DNA from: Kribbella antibiotica
GTDB taxonomy: Bacteria > Actinomycetota > Actinomycetes > Propionibacteriales > Kribbellaceae
Assembly (NCBI RefSeq): GCF_004349055.1
Contig: NZ_SMKX01000027.1
Span: 1-64,000, forward strand
Direction: 5' to 3'
DNA length: 64,000 bases
Positions 33,654-43,317 of the stretch are shown in pieces. Below the pieces are notes generated by a model. The model made no database searches, had not been told where the DNA came from, and was given only the letters and a program-made list of their open reading frames with translations. A program made the position numbers and the translations under genes. Position 1 is the first letter of the stretch. Every line of letters starts with the position of its first letter.

Positions 33654-34508
33654 ATGAAGACACCAGTCACCGTCCTCGGCCTGGGAGCGATGGGAACCGC
33701 CCTCGCCCAGGCCTTTCTGGCCGCCGGCCACCCGACCACCGTCTGGAACCGCACCCCCGGCCGCTCCCCCGAACTCACCGATGCCGTCCGCGCGAGCACT
33801 GTGGCCGAGGCGGTCGCCGCCAGCCCCCTCGTGATCGTCTGTCTGCTCGTCGACACGACTGTTCACGACGCCCTCGAAGGCGTTGACCTCACTGGCAAGG
33901 TGATCGCCAACCTCACCAACAGCACTCCGGACCAGGCCCGTGCGCTCGAAGCCACGCTGGCGGGAGCCACCTACCTGGACGGCGGGATCATGGCGGTCCC
34001 GGCGATGATCGGCGGTCCGCACGCGTTCATCCTGTACAGCGGAGACTCCGCCGCGTTCGAACGCCATCAGGCCGATCTCGCCGTACTGGCTCGCCCCCTG
34101 TACGTCGGTGCTGACGCCGGCCTGGCCGCTTTGTACGACATCGCGTTGCTGAGCGCGATGTACGGGATGTTCGGTGGTGCCGAGCACGCCCTGGCCCTGA
34201 TGCACAGCGCGAAGATCCCGGCCGTCGAGTTCACCGAGCAATTGCTCGTCCCCTGGCTGACCGCGATGCTCGGCTCGCTCCCTCGCATCGCAGCGGACCT
34301 CGACAATCCGTCGCAGGCTGCGGCAGCCGGATCGAACCTGGCCATGCAGGCCGCGGCCTTCCACAACCTCATCGACACAGCGGTCGCCCAGGGCGTCGAC
34401 CCCAGCCTGCTCACACCGATGGGCGAGCTGCTGCAGAAGGCGGTTGCCACTGGTCATGGCGACGAGGACATGGCCGCCACGATCCGGTTGCTCAAGACGA
34501 ACGTGTAG
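33654..34508 (+). CDS. Imine-reductase-like NAD(P)-dependent oxidoreductase
   Basis: This 284-residue protein belongs to the 6-phosphogluconate/3-hydroxyisobutyrate dehydrogenase superfamily. Its N-terminal NADP fold begins TVLGLGAMGTALAQAFLAAG followed by HPTTVWNRTPGR, a pattern typical of imine reductases. The C-terminal helical domain (ALYDIALLSAMYGMFGGAEH) includes the Asp position linked to catalysis in R-selective imine reductases. The ATG at 33654 gives the family-like start MKTPVTV; further upstream codons are not conserved. It runs opposite to all neighbouring genes, and its 3' end overlaps the convergent gene by 17 bp. The true substrate is unknown. Confidence 0.85.
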   Translation: MKTPVTVLGLGAMGTALAQAFLAAGHPTTVWNRTPGRSPELTDAVRASTVAEAVAASPLVIVCLLVDTTVHDALEGVDLTGKVIANLTNSTPDQARALEATLAGATYLDGGIMAVPAMIGGPHAFILYSGDSAAFERHQADLAVLARPLYVGADAGLAALYDIALLSAMYGMFGGAEHALALMHSAKIPAVEFTEQLLVPWLTAMLGSLPRIAADLDNPSQAAAAGSNLAMQAAAFHNLIDTAVAQGVDPSLLTPMGELLQKAVATGHGDEDMAATIRLLKTNV

Positions 34509-35271
34509 CCGCCCACTGCTCACCCTCGCGCCATAGCTGCTCGGGCATCAGGTCCAGCAGATCGCAGGCCGCATCGAGATGCGCGAGCGCCGTGGTCGTG
34601 TCCCGGTACGCCGGGAAGATCGCCACGAACCGGCGTCCCTCGCAACTGAACCCGAACGGGGCAACGCCGTTGAGCACCTCGACCGCATTGGCGTGCAGCA
34701 GCGCCTGCGCGTGGTCCTCCCGGCCGTTGAAGAGGTCGTAGCGGACAGGCAGCCCGGCAACGTCCAATCGCAGCGGCAGCAGGCTGGCGGCCGCGACCGC
34801 CCCGAGCCCGGCCGGCAGTACCTGCAGCGGCGGCAGCGGGCGGTCGATCTGGAGATCGAGGAAGTCGAAGCCAAGGTTCCGGCGCCGGACGCGGTGCCGG
34901 AACTCACCGGTGACGAACTCACGACCGCGGTGCCGCCCGGAGGTCACCTCGGCGACCTCGGCCGCCGGATCCAGGTCGAACGGCGGGAACGGCCAGCGCT
35001 CTAGCACCTCGGGACCGGCCGCCGAGATCCGCCAGCCCAGCTCGCGGGCAGCGCGCGCCCACGCCTTCTGCAGCTTGCCGTCGGCCATCCGCATCGCCAG
35101 CGTGAACGCGAGCAGCACTGCGAACCAGGCAAGCATGAACCAGCCCACCCAGCGCGGCTCCACCAGCAGCCCGACGATCACCAGCGGTACGGCGACCGCG
35201 AACCAGATCACGTAGACGAGAACGGATCCCTGCCGCAGTTGCCAGGCCAGTGCTGGCCGGAGCCGGGTCAA
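34492..35271 (-). CDS. Hypothetical membrane-associated protein
   Basis: The 259-residue protein has a pair of N-terminal hydrophobic helices (VIWFAVAVPLVIVGLLV and WFMLAWFAVLLAFTLAM) and a soluble, Trp- and Leu-rich C-terminal domain. I do not recognise the family. The chosen start is a TTG at 35271, whose TTGA overlaps the stop of the DUF1707 gene. An in-frame ATG at 35325 would overlap that gene by 58 bp and is less likely. It is probably co-transcribed with the DUF1707 gene. Confidence 0.7.
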   Translation of the reverse strand: MTRLRPALAWQLRQGSVLVYVIWFAVAVPLVIVGLLVEPRWVGWFMLAWFAVLLAFTLAMRMADGKLQKAWARAARELGWRISAAGPEVLERWPFPPFDLDPAAEVAEVTSGRHRGREFVTGEFRHRVRRRNLGFDFLDLQIDRPLPPLQVLPAGLGAVAAASLLPLRLDVAGLPVRYDLFNGREDHAQALLHANAVEVLNGVAPFGFSCEGRRFVAIFPAYRDTTTALAHLDAACDLLDLMPEQLWREGEQWAATRSS

Positions 35272-35717
35272 CGGCGCTTTCCGAGACTGCCGAGGGCGAT
35301 GAAGGCCCATGGGATCAGCAGCCACACCGGCCAGAAGTTCGGCCAGTTCCCGCCGTGGGCGACCCCGATCACGAACCAGATCACGACGTTGATCAGGACA
35401 ACACCGGTGAACCCACCACCCAGCGCCAGCAGTCCGCCCTTGCCACGCGGCTGCACTTCCTTCGACGGGAACTCCCCCGGTGCAGGCGCCGGCTTCTGAT
35501 CCTGAACAGCAGCGGGCGTCTCGTAGGTCCGCACAGCCGGCAGGTCGCGCACCAGCGGCTCCAGCTCGCCGTACGTCTGCACGGTGTAGAGCTGGTCGAG
35601 GCGCGACGAGAACTCAAGCTGATCCAGCCGACCGTCGGCGAAGGCGTCCCGCAAGCGACCGGCGATCTTTTCGCGGTCGGTTTCGGTGAATCGCTGGTGC
35701 GGCTGGTACTGGGACAT
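35268..35717 (-). CDS. DUF1707-domain membrane protein
   Basis: The 149-residue product has the DUF1707 motif at its N-terminus (FTETDREKIAGRLRDAFADG, then RLDQLEFSSRLDQLYTVQTY). A Pro/Ala-rich linker and two C-terminal hydrophobic helices (VLINVVIWFVIGVAHGG and FWPVWLLIPWAFIALGSL) follow. DUF1707 proteins are abundant, small and poorly understood in actinobacteria. It lies between map and the alpha operon, in a small insertion relative to the usual order. Confidence 0.85.
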   Translation of the reverse strand: MSQYQPHQRFTETDREKIAGRLRDAFADGRLDQLEFSSRLDQLYTVQTYGELEPLVRDLPAVRTYETPAAVQDQKPAPAPGEFPSKEVQPRGKGGLLALGGGFTGVVLINVVIWFVIGVAHGGNWPNFWPVWLLIPWAFIALGSLGKRR

Positions 35718-35809
35718 GCCTCAAGTGTGCCTCAGCGCACGGGCCGCCGCGTCCCCCGATGGACGGACCCCGCCCATCGTCGTACCGGTTGACAGCTCAG
35801 TCGGCCGGG

Positions 35810-36634
35810 TCAGTCAGCCAGCGCGCCGCAGGTGACGCCGAGCTCGGCCAGCTTGGCCGCACCGCCGTCCAGCGACGTCAGCACCCACGGCCCTTGCGGA
35901 GTGAGCGTGAAGGTGTGCTCGGTGTGAGCGGCCGCGAGACCGTCGTCGGTCACCACGGTCCAGTCGTCGTCGAGCGTGTGGTTGTCCTGCTTGCCCAGCG
36001 TCAGCATCGGCTCGACCGCGAGGGCCAGACCTTCGACCAGCTTCGGGCCGCGCCCGGCCTTGCCGAAGTTCGGTACGTTCGGCGGCTGGTGCATCGCCGA
36101 ACCGATCCCGTGCCCGACAAAGTCCTCGACAATCCCGTACGACGAGTTGGCGCGCACGTGGGCCTCGACGGCTGCCGAGATGTCGGTCAACCGGCCGCCG
36201 AGCTTGGCGGCCGCGAAGCCGCGCCACATCGACTCCTCGCAGATCCGGGCCAGCTCGAGCAGGTCGTCGCCGACCGCGCCGACCGGCACCGTGATCGCGG
36301 CATCGCCGTGCCACCCGTTCACGATCGCACCACAGTCGATCGAGATCAGGTCGCCTTCGACGAGTACCCGCTCGCCGGGGATGCCGTGCACGACCTCGTC
36401 GTTCACCGACGCACAGATCGAGCCGGTGAAGCCGTGGTACCCCTTGAACGACGGGGTGGCACCGGAGGACCGGATGTTGTCCTCGGCGATCGCATCGAGC
36501 TCACCGGTACTGATCCCGGGCTTGACCGCCTCCCGGAGCAGCTCCAGCGTGCGGCCGACCACCAGGCCGGCCGCACGCATGGCCAGGATTTGCTCGCGGG
36601 TCTTGATCTCGATCCCGCGGTCCCTAAAAATCAC
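35810..36634 (-). CDS. map: Methionine aminopeptidase, type I
   Basis: This metalloprotease removes the initiator Met. The 274-residue protein has the type I metal ligands in IDCGAIVNGWHGDAAIT (two Asp), the HGIGSAMHQPP motif (His), AVEPMLTLG (Glu) and TEHTF (Glu). Its N-terminal REQILAMRAAGLVVGRTLEL helix is typical. It follows adk in the secY-adk-map set, with a GTG start at 36634. Confidence 0.97.
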   Translation of the reverse strand: MIFRDRGIEIKTREQILAMRAAGLVVGRTLELLREAVKPGISTGELDAIAEDNIRSSGATPSFKGYHGFTGSICASVNDEVVHGIPGERVLVEGDLISIDCGAIVNGWHGDAAITVPVGAVGDDLLELARICEESMWRGFAAAKLGGRLTDISAAVEAHVRANSSYGIVEDFVGHGIGSAMHQPPNVPNFGKAGRGPKLVEGLALAVEPMLTLGKQDNHTLDDDWTVVTDDGLAAAHTEHTFTLTPQGPWVLTSLDGGAAKLAELGVTCGALAD

Positions 36635-36664
36635 TGCAGATCATTTCCGCTTCTGTTGCTCGTG

Positions 36665-37237
36665 TTACTCGGTGATCGACTTCAGCGCGGCGATGACGCG
36701 CTCGCTGACCTCGTCGATCTCGCCGACGCCGTCCACCTCGACCAGCAACCCGCGCTGGCCGTACACGGCCAGCAGCGGCTTGGTCTCGGCGACGTACACG
36801 TCCTGACGGTGCCGGATGACCTCTTCCGAGTCATCTGTGCGGCCGTCGGTGTGGGCGCGCTTGGACATCCGGTCCACCAGTACGTCGATGTCGGCGACCA
36901 GCGCCACCACCGCGTCCAGCTTGTGGCCGTGTGCGGCCAGGATGTCGTCCAGCGTGCCCACCTGGGCGAGGGTGCGCGGGTACCCGTCGAGCAGGAACCC
37001 GTCACCGGCGTCGGCCTCCGACAACCGGTCCCGCACCATCGCGTTGGTGACCTCGTCGGGGACATAGTCCCCGGCGTCCATGAAGCGCTTGGCCTCGAGC
37101 CCGAGCGGCGTCTCGTCCTTCACGTTCGCTCGGAAGATGTCGCCGGTGGACACGGCCGGGATATTCAGGCGTTCCGCAAGCACCTTTGCCTGCGTGCCCT
37201 TGCCCGCCCCGGGCGGACCCATCAGCAACAGTCTCAT
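36665..37237 (-). CDS. adk: Adenylate kinase
   Basis: This 190-residue enzyme balances ATP, ADP and AMP. The P-loop [15 protein letters not shown] is at the start, the AMP-binding [15 protein letters not shown] follows, and [12 protein letters not shown] is the AMP/LID hinge motif. The LID is the short form without the zinc-binding Cys, as in many actinobacteria. Its ATG shares one base with the secY stop (TGATG), so the two are coupled. Confidence 0.97.
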   Translation of the reverse strand: MRLLLMGPPGAGKGTQAKVLAERLNIPAVSTGDIFRANVKDETPLGLEAKRFMDAGDYVPDEVTNAMVRDRLSEADAGDGFLLDGYPRTLAQVGTLDDILAAHGHKLDAVVALVADIDVLVDRMSKRAHTDGRTDDSEEVIRHRQDVYVAETKPLLAVYGQRGLLVEVDGVGEIDEVSERVIAALKSITE

Positions 37238-38538
37238 CAGCGCAAGAACCCTTCGTAGTTACGTTGCTGCAGCTGAGACTCGATCTGCTTCACCGTGTCC
37301 AGGCCCACGCCGACCATGATCAGGATCGACGTACCACCGAAGGGGAAGTTCTGGTTCGCACCGGCCAGGACCAGGGCGATCAGCGGAATCAGCGACAGCA
37401 CGGCCAGGTAGATGGCACCCGGCAGAGTGATGCGGTTCAGCACGTACGCCAAGTATTCCTCGGTCGGCCGGCCGGCCCGGATACCCGGGATGAAGCCGCC
37501 GTACTTCTTCATGTTGTCCGCGACTTCCTTCGGGTTGAAGGTGATCGAGACGTAGAAGTAGGTGAAGAACAGGATCAAGGCGACGTACGTAGCCATGTAA
37601 ATGGGGTGGTCGCCCTTGACCAGGTTCCCTTGGATCCATTGCGCCCAGGGTTTGTCGGCCTGGAACTGGCTGACAAGAACTGGGAGATACAGCAGGCTGG
37701 AGGCGAAGATGACCGGGATGACGCCGGCCTGGTTCACCTTCAGCGGGATGTAGGTGGAGGTCCCACCGAACATCTTGCGACCGACCATCCGCTTGGCGTA
37801 CTGCACCGGGATCCGGCGCTGTGCCTGCTCGATGAAGATGACCGCGGCCATGATCACCAGGCCGACGGCGATCACGATGACGAAGGTCGCGATGCCCTTC
37901 TGCTTGCGGATGCTCCACAGGTTCGTGGGGAAGGTCGCGACGATCTGGGTGAAGATCAGGATCGACATGCCGTTACCGACACCACGGTCGGTGATCAGCT
38001 CGCCGAGCCACATGATGACGCCGGTGCCTGCGGTCATGGTGAGCACCATGATCGAGACGTGGAACCAGTCGTCCTTGTACAGGAGCGGCTCGACGCAGCC
38101 CTGGAACAGCCGGCCCGGGGTCCGGGCCAGTGCCACGAACGCGGTCGACTGCAGGATCGCCAGACCGACGGTCAGGAATCGGGTGTACTGGGTGATCTTC
38201 GACTGGCCCGCCTGGCCTTCCTTCTTCAGCGACTCCAGCCGCGGGATGACCACGGTGAGCAGCTGCAGAATGATGCTGGCGGTGATGTACGGCATGATGC
38301 CGAGGGCGAAAATCGCGAGCTGAAGCAGCGCGCCGCCGGAGAACAGGTTGATCAAGTTGTAGAGATTGGCGTTCGCGCCGGTCTCAGATCCCTTGATACA
38401 CGTGTGCAGCGACTGGACGTTCACGCCGGGGGCCGGCACGACGGAGCCGATCCGGAAGATCACGACGATGAAGAGCACGAACAAGATCTTCCGGCGCAGG
38501 TCCGGAGTCTTGAACGCGTTGGCAAAGGCGCCTAACAC
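37237..38538 (-). CDS. secY: Preprotein translocase subunit SecY
   Basis: SecY is the channel of the Sec translocon. The 433-residue protein has ten hydrophobic helices. The N-terminal [20 protein letters not shown] fits where the family normally begins; the plug and hinge region and the loop [19 protein letters not shown] are present. The GTG at 38538, with GGGAGGACA just before it, is preferred; an ATG at 38553 has its own GAGGAA and would add five residues. It is separated from rplO by 135 bp containing a large hairpin. Confidence 0.96.
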   Translation of the reverse strand: MLGAFANAFKTPDLRRKILFVLFIVVIFRIGSVVPAPGVNVQSLHTCIKGSETGANANLYNLINLFSGGALLQLAIFALGIMPYITASIILQLLTVVIPRLESLKKEGQAGQSKITQYTRFLTVGLAILQSTAFVALARTPGRLFQGCVEPLLYKDDWFHVSIMVLTMTAGTGVIMWLGELITDRGVGNGMSILIFTQIVATFPTNLWSIRKQKGIATFVIVIAVGLVIMAAVIFIEQAQRRIPVQYAKRMVGRKMFGGTSTYIPLKVNQAGVIPVIFASSLLYLPVLVSQFQADKPWAQWIQGNLVKGDHPIYMATYVALILFFTYFYVSITFNPKEVADNMKKYGGFIPGIRAGRPTEEYLAYVLNRITLPGAIYLAVLSLIPLIALVLAGANQNFPFGGTSILIMVGVGLDTVKQIESQLQQRNYEGFLR

Positions 38539-38610
38539 CCTGTCCTCCCACATGTTTCCTCTGCCCCGGGCAGGGCAGGGGTCTGGCATAGCAGCCGGGC
38601 AAGAGACGAA

Positions 38611-38665
38611 CCAGGGCCCGTCCGACCGGTGCAGAGTATCAAGCACCGGGCGTTACGGGCCCTGG
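38611..38665 (-). other. Large two-part hairpin between rplO and secY
   Basis: An outer 11-bp perfect stem (CCAGGGCCCGT with ACGGGCCCTGG) encloses an inner 7-bp stem (CCGGTGC with GCACCGG). It sits just after the rplO stop and before secY. Lacking a T-run on the minus strand, it may be an attenuator, processing site or partial terminator that lowers secY relative to the ribosomal genes. Confidence 0.65.
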
Positions 38666-38673
38666 ACCGCATG

Positions 38674-39114
38674 TCACACCTTGGTGGTAGTTCCTCCGGC
38701 GGCCTGGATCTTGTCCAGAGCCGACTTCGAGAACTTGTGCGCCGAGATCTGCAGAGCGACGGTCAGTTCGCCGTCACCCAGTACCTTCACCGGCTGACCA
38801 CGACGGACCGCACCCTTGGCCACGAGTTCGGCAATGCCGATCTCGCCACCTTCGGGGAACAGTTGTCCGAGCTTGTCCAGGTTAACGACCTGGAACTCCA
38901 CTCGGTTCCTGCTCGTGAAGCCCTTCAGCTTCGGAAGCCGCATGTGCTGCGGCATCTGGCCACCCTCGAAGTACTCGGGGATGTTGTTACGGGCCTTGCT
39001 GCCCTTGGTACCGCGACCGGCCGTCTTACCCTTGCTGCCCTCACCGCGACCCTTACGGATCTTGGTGGACTTGGCACCGGGCGCCGGACGCAGGTGATGA
39101 ACCTTCAGCGCCAT
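38674..39114 (-). CDS. rplO: 50S ribosomal protein L15
   Basis: The 146-residue protein starts [20 protein letters not shown] at the ATG at 39114; the open frame continues upstream only as an artefact. The Gly/Lys-rich [20 protein letters not shown] and the [18 protein letters not shown] segment are typical of L15. The stop precedes the rplO-secY hairpin by few bases. Confidence 0.97.
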   Translation of the reverse strand: MALKVHHLRPAPGAKSTKIRKGRGEGSKGKTAGRGTKGSKARNNIPEYFEGGQMPQHMRLPKLKGFTSRNRVEFQVVNLDKLGQLFPEGGEIGIAELVAKGAVRRGQPVKVLGDGELTVALQISAHKFSKSALDKIQAAGGTTTKV

Positions 39115-39115
39115 G

Positions 39116-39298
39116 TCAGTCGACCTCCTCGACGGTGATGAGGTGGCGAACCGCGCGAACCATGCCACGCACCTCGGGACGATCCTCGTGGACGGCGCTG
39201 TCGCCGATCCGCTTGACGCCCAGGGTCCGCAGCGTGTCGCGCTGGTTCTGCTTGCCACCGATGCCGGAACGGGTCTGAGTCACCTTCAAGCGTGCCAT
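39116..39298 (-). CDS. rpmD: 50S ribosomal protein L30
   Basis: This 60-residue protein reads [20 protein letters not shown] and then [19 protein letters not shown], with the KxTQxxSxIG pattern of L30. The ATG at 39298 shares one base with the rpsE stop, and its own stop is one base before the rplO ATG, so it is tightly coupled on both sides. Confidence 0.97.
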   Translation of the reverse strand: MARLKVTQTRSGIGGKQNQRDTLRTLGVKRIGDSAVHEDRPEVRGMVRAVRHLITVEEVD

Positions 39299-39897
39299 CA
39301 GGATGCGACCTCCGCCCGCGCCTTCAGCAGTGCCGCCGGAGCGACGTGCTCGACCGGCATACCACGGCGTGCGGCCACGGCCTCCGGCGTCTCCAGACCC
39401 TGCAGCGCAGCCACCGTGGCGTGAACCACGTTGATCGCGTTGGAGGATCCCAGCGACTTGCTGAGGATGTCGTGGATCCCGGCGCACTCCAGTACGGCGC
39501 GCACCGAGCCACCCGCGATCACACCGGTACCGGGAGCGGCCGGACGCAGCATGACAACGCCTGCTGCCTTCTCGCCCTGGACCGGGTGCGGGATGGTGCC
39601 CTGGATCCGCGGCACCTTGAAGAACGACTTCTTGGCCTCCTCGACACCCTTGGCGATCGCCGCGGGCACCTCCTTGGCCTTGCCGTAACCCACACCGACG
39701 GTGCCTTCGCCGTCGCCGACGACCACGAGGGCGGTGAAGCTGAAGCGACGACCACCCTTCACGACCTTGGCGACACGGTTGATGGCTACCACGCGCTCGA
39801 TGTAGGCGGTCTTGTCAGCTGCCGCACCACGACCTCCGTCGCGGCCGCGGCGCTCACCACCGGCGCCGCCTCCGCGACGCTGCTGGCCTCCGCTCAT
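39298..39897 (-). CDS. rpsE: 30S ribosomal protein S5
   Basis: The 199-residue protein has the S5 double-stranded-RNA-binding region [40 protein letters not shown] and [20 protein letters not shown]. The first 25 residues are an extra Gly/Arg-rich N-terminal stretch ([20 protein letters not shown]), longer than usual. Confidence 0.97.
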   Translation of the reverse strand: MSGGQQRRGGGAGGERRGRDGGRGAAADKTAYIERVVAINRVAKVVKGGRRFSFTALVVVGDGEGTVGVGYGKAKEVPAAIAKGVEEAKKSFFKVPRIQGTIPHPVQGEKAAGVVMLRPAAPGTGVIAGGSVRAVLECAGIHDILSKSLGSSNAINVVHATVAALQGLETPEAVAARRGMPVEHVAPAALLKARAEVAS

Positions 39898-39928
39898 TTC
39901 GAACTACCTTCTTCCATTTTCGTCGCCA

Positions 39929-40312
39929 TCAGAAGCCAAGCCCGTTCTCACGGGCGGCGTCTGCCAGTGCCGCGATGCGGCCGTGGTACTTGTTGCCGGC
40001 CCGGTCGAAGACGACCGAGTCGATACCCGCGGCCTTGGCACGGTCGGCGATCAGGCTGCCGACAGTCTTGGCCTTGTCCGTCTTGTTGTCCGACGCACCG
40101 CGCAGGTCGGCCTCCATGGTGGAGGCGGACACCAGCGTCTTGCCGGCCACGTCGTCGATGACCTGAGCGAACAGGTGCTTCGCCGACTTGCTGACCACCA
40201 GGCGCGGCCGCTCGGCCGTACCGTTGATCTTCTTCCGCACGCGGATCTGGCGGCGCAGACGCGACGCCGTCTTCTTGGCGGAGTGCTTGTTGTGACGCAG
40301 TCCGATCGCCAT
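39929..40312 (-). CDS. rplR: 50S ribosomal protein L18
   Basis: The 127-residue 5S-rRNA-binding protein has [40 protein letters not shown] and [20 protein letters not shown] as expected of L18. It lies two bases after rplF and is followed by rpsE after 31 bp. Confidence 0.97.
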   Translation of the reverse strand: MAIGLRHNKHSAKKTASRLRRQIRVRKKINGTAERPRLVVSKSAKHLFAQVIDDVAGKTLVSASTMEADLRGASDNKTDKAKTVGSLIADRAKAAGIDSVVFDRAGNKYHGRIAALADAARENGLGF

Positions 40313-40314
40313 GG

Positions 40315-40857
40315 TTACTTACCAGCCTTTCCGACCTTGCGGCGGACCTGCTCGCCGGCGTACCGCACACCCTTGCCCTTGTACGGCTCGGGCTTGCGCA
40401 GCTTGCGGATGTTGGCAGCGACCTCGCCGACCGACTGCTTGTCGATGCCGACGACCGAGAACTTGGTCGGGGCTTCGACGTTGAACGTGATCCCCTCGGG
40501 GGCATCCACGGTGATCGTGTGGCTGTACCCGAGCGAGAACTCCAGCTGGGTCGGTCCCTTGGACAGGACGCGGTACCCGACGCCGACGATCTCGAGCTTC
40601 TTCTCGTAGCCGTCCGTCACGCCGGTCACCAGGTTGGCGATCAGGGTGCGGGACAGGCCGTGCAGTTCCTTGCTCTTACGCTGCTCGTCCGGACGCGAAA
40701 CGGCGATCGTGCCGTCCTCGTCGCGAGCGACCGCGATGGGCTCCGCAACAACGTGCGAGAGCTGACCCTTGGGGCCCTTCACGGTGACCGTCTGGCCGTC
40801 GATCGTGACGTCGACGCCGGACGGGACCGTGATCGGGAGCTTACCGATGCGAGACAT
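40315..40857 (-). CDS. rplF: 50S ribosomal protein L6
   Basis: The 180-residue protein begins [20 protein letters not shown] and carries the double L6 fold, with [37 protein letters not shown] and the C-terminal [20 protein letters not shown]. Length and order are standard. Confidence 0.97.
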   Translation of the reverse strand: MSRIGKLPITVPSGVDVTIDGQTVTVKGPKGQLSHVVAEPIAVARDEDGTIAVSRPDEQRKSKELHGLSRTLIANLVTGVTDGYEKKLEIVGVGYRVLSKGPTQLEFSLGYSHTITVDAPEGITFNVEAPTKFSVVGIDKQSVGEVAANIRKLRKPEPYKGKGVRYAGEQVRRKVGKAGK

Positions 40858-40884
40858 GAGAGTGGTCCTCCTTCCGGTTCTTCG

Positions 40885-41292
40885 TCACCAGACGTAGGCG
40901 AGGACTTCCCCGCCAACGCCCTTGTGCTTGGCCTGACGGTCGGTCAGCAGTCCCTGGGACGTCGAGATGATCGCGACACCCAGGCCACCGAGGACCTTCG
41001 GCAGGTTGGTCGACTTCGCGTAGACCCGCAGGCCCGGCTTCGAGATCCGCCGAACGCCCGCAAGGGAGCGCTCCCGGGTCGGGCCGAACTTGAGGTCGAC
41101 GATCAGGGTCTTGCCGACAGCGCCCTCTTTGGGCTCCTCGACCTTGTAGGAGGAGATGTAACCCTCCTGCTGGAGGATGTCGGCGATGCCCTGCTTGATC
41201 TTGCTGTACGGCATCGAGGTCGACTCGTGGTACGCCTGGTTGGCGTTGCGCAGACGCGTCAGCATGTCTGCGATCGGGTCGGTCATTGTCAT
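40885..41292 (-). CDS. rpsH: 30S ribosomal protein S8
   Basis: The 135-residue protein starts [20 protein letters not shown] and ends with the RNA-binding [20 protein letters not shown] and [14 protein letters not shown]. The initiator could also be the second Met (41286). In other bacteria S8 represses the spc operon; no such site is clear by eye here. Confidence 0.97.
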   Translation of the reverse strand: MTMTDPIADMLTRLRNANQAYHESTSMPYSKIKQGIADILQQEGYISSYKVEEPKEGAVGKTLIVDLKFGPTRERSLAGVRRISKPGLRVYAKSTNLPKVLGGLGVAIISTSQGLLTDRQAKHKGVGGEVLAYVW

Positions 41293-41383
41293 GGCCTGGG
41301 GCCTCTTTCCCGCCGTGGTTTCGCCGTCCGGCGACCTACGGTGACTAGATGATGAAGGGAGAAACGTTCCGGGGTGGAGACGG

Positions 41384-41569
41384 TCACCAGCTGGACTTGG
41401 TCACACCAGGCAGCTCGCCCCGGTGCGCCATCTCCCGCAGGCAGATCCGGCAGAGGCCGAACTTGCGGAAGACCGCCTTCGGCCGGCCGCAGCGCTGGCA
41501 GCGGGTGTAACCGCGCACCGCGAACTTCGGCGTCCGGGCCTGCTTGACCTTCAGTGCTGTCTTCGCCAC
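41384..41569 (-). CDS. rpsZ: 30S ribosomal protein S14 type Z (zinc-binding)
   Basis: At 61 residues this is the short, zinc-dependent S14, with two CxxC pairs (TRCQRCGR and [14 protein letters not shown]). The 101-residue zinc-free form is absent from this window. The ATG at 41569 follows the rplE stop by one base. Confidence 0.97.
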   Translation of the reverse strand: MAKTALKVKQARTPKFAVRGYTRCQRCGRPKAVFRKFGLCRICLREMAHRGELPGVTKSSW

Positions 41570-41570
41570 G

Positions 41571-42140
41571 TCAGTTCTCCTTGAACGGGAAGCCGAGTGC
41601 CCGCAGCAGGGCCCGGCCCTCGTCGTCGTTCTTGGCGGTGGTCACCACGGTGATGTCCATGCCGCGGACCCGGTCGATGCGGTCCTGGTTGATCTCGTGG
41701 AACATCACCTGCTCGGTCAGACCGAAGGTGTAGTTCCCGGTGCCGTCGAACTGCTTCGGCGACAGACCGCGGAAGTCGCGGATCCGGGGCAAGGCCAGCG
41801 AGAGCAGCCGGTCCAGGAACTCCCACATCCGGTCGCCACGCAGCGTGACGTGCGTGCCGATCGGCATACCCTCGCGCAGCTTGAACTGGGCGATGGACTT
41901 GCGGGCCTTGGTCACCTGCGGCTTCTGGCCGGTGATCGCGGTCAGGTCCTTGACGGCACCGTCGATCAGCTTGGAGTCACGGGCCGCCTCGCCGACGCCC
42001 ATGTTCACCACGATCTTGGTGAGGCCGGGAACCTGCATCACGTTGGCGTAGCTGAACTCCTCGTTCAGCTGGCCGACGATCTCCTCGCGGTACTTGGTCT
42101 TCAACCGGGGCACAACCCGCTCGGTCACTGTCTCGGTCAT
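41571..42140 (-). CDS. rplE: 50S ribosomal protein L5
   Basis: The 189-residue 5S-rRNA-binding protein includes [59 protein letters not shown] and [20 protein letters not shown]. Its start overlaps the last base of the rplX stop, giving coupling. Confidence 0.97.
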   Translation of the reverse strand: MTETVTERVVPRLKTKYREEIVGQLNEEFSYANVMQVPGLTKIVVNMGVGEAARDSKLIDGAVKDLTAITGQKPQVTKARKSIAQFKLREGMPIGTHVTLRGDRMWEFLDRLLSLALPRIRDFRGLSPKQFDGTGNYTFGLTEQVMFHEINQDRIDRVRGMDITVVTTAKNDDEGRALLRALGFPFKEN

Positions 42141-42529
42141 CAGATCTCCTCGCCCGTACGCCGCGAGATCCGCACGCTCCGGAAACCGGCGTACGTCGAA
42201 CCGTCCGGGCGACGCTTCTGCACCTCGACGCGGTTGTAACCGACGCGGGTGGTCACCTTCTGCTTCTTGCCGTCCTTCTCGATCTCGACGAGAAGCATCA
42301 CGTTGGAGACGTGGATCGGGGCTTCCTGGGTGACGATGCCACCCGTGGTGCCGCCGCGCTGGGCCTGCTGCACCTTGGTGTGCTTCTTGACCCGGTTCAC
42401 GCCCTCGACGATGACCTTCTCGGCATCCGGCAGGACCTGAATGATCTTGCCTTCGAGACCCTTGGACTTACCGGCGATCACGCGGACCTGATCGCCCTTC
42501 TTCACGTGCAATTTGCGCTGTGCAGCCAT
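42140..42529 (-). CDS. rplX: 50S ribosomal protein L24
   Basis: This protein has 129 residues, slightly longer than most L24 proteins. It has the KOW motif ([20 protein letters not shown]) and the [20 protein letters not shown] region. It lies one base after the rplN stop. Confidence 0.97.
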   Translation of the reverse strand: MAAQRKLHVKKGDQVRVIAGKSKGLEGKIIQVLPDAEKVIVEGVNRVKKHTKVQQAQRGGTTGGIVTQEAPIHVSNVMLLVEIEKDGKKQKVTTRVGYNRVEVQKRRPDGSTYAGFRSVRISRRTGEEI

Positions 42530-42530
42530 C

Positions 42531-42899
42531 TCAGAGCACCTCCGGAGCGAGCGAGATGATCTTCATGAACTTCTTCTCGCGCAGCTCCCGGCCGACCGGC
42601 CCGAAGATGCGGGTACCGCGGGGCTCACCGTCGGCCTTGAGGATCACCGCGGCGTTCTCGTCGAACCGGATGTAGGAGCCGTCCGGACGCCGGCGCTCCT
42701 TCACGGTGCGAACGATGACTGCCTTGACGACGTCGCCCTTCTTGACGCCGCCGCCCGGGATCGCGTCCTTGACGGTGGCGACGATCGTGTCACCGACACC
42801 GGCGTAGCGCCGACCGGAGCCACCGAGAACCCGGATGCAAAGAATTTCCTTTGCTCCCGTGTTGTCGGCGACCTTCAGTCGCGACTCCTGCTGGATCAT
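42531..42899 (-). CDS. rplN: 50S ribosomal protein L14
   Basis: The 122-residue protein is nearly invariant in bacteria: [40 protein letters not shown] and the end [13 protein letters not shown]. The ATG has GGAGATC upstream. It opens a new section of the operon after a 121-bp gap with a strong hairpin. Confidence 0.98.
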   Translation of the reverse strand: MIQQESRLKVADNTGAKEILCIRVLGGSGRRYAGVGDTIVATVKDAIPGGGVKKGDVVKAVIVRTVKERRRPDGSYIRFDENAAVILKADGEPRGTRIFGPVGRELREKKFMKIISLAPEVL

Positions 42900-42978
42900 C
42901 TGTTGATCTCCTGGTTGTCTCGCTGGTTCTCATTCACATGAGCCTTGCGGAACGAATAATTTCGATTGGTTGCCGGGC

Positions 42979-43011
42979 CCGGTACCGCGGTGCTGGGCAC
43001 CGCGGGACCGG
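42979..43011 (-). terminator. Strong hairpin between rpsQ and rplN
   Basis: Arms 42979-42993 and 42997-43011 pair over 15 positions with one mismatch around a three-base loop (CCGGTACCGCGGTGC against its near complement). It lies 10 bp after the rpsQ stop. Downstream the minus strand turns AT-rich (GAAATTATTCG) before rplN. It looks like an intrinsic terminator or attenuator that splits the S10-spc run, possibly followed by an internal promoter. The lack of a clean T-run leaves partial read-through likely. Confidence 0.65.
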
Positions 43012-43020
43012 CCGGAACGC

Positions 43021-43317
43021 TTACTTGGCCTTCTCGAGGATCTCGACGATGCGCCAGCGCTTGGTCGCCGACAGCGGCCTGGTCTCCATCAGGAGGACCC
43101 GGTCGCCGATACCGGCGGCATTCTGCTCGTCATGCGCCTTGAGCTTCACCGTACGGCGCAGGACCTTGCCGTAGAGCTTGTGCTTGACCCGGTCCTCGAC
43201 CTCAACGGTGACGGTCTTGTCCATCTTGTCGCTCAGCACCAGACCCTCACGGGTCTTACGCGCGCCACGCGCCTCGGGGGTCGTGCTCACGGTCTCGTCC
43301 TTCACGTTCTCGGTCAT
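43021..43317 (-). CDS. rpsQ: 30S ribosomal protein S17
   Basis: The 98-residue protein includes the S17 core [40 protein letters not shown] and [17 protein letters not shown] short N-terminal extension ([20 protein letters not shown]) is typical of actinobacteria. It overlaps the rpmC end by four bases. Confidence 0.97.
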   Translation of the reverse strand: MTENVKDETVSTTPEARGARKTREGLVLSDKMDKTVTVEVEDRVKHKLYGKVLRRTVKLKAHDEQNAAGIGDRVLLMETRPLSATKRWRIVEILEKAK

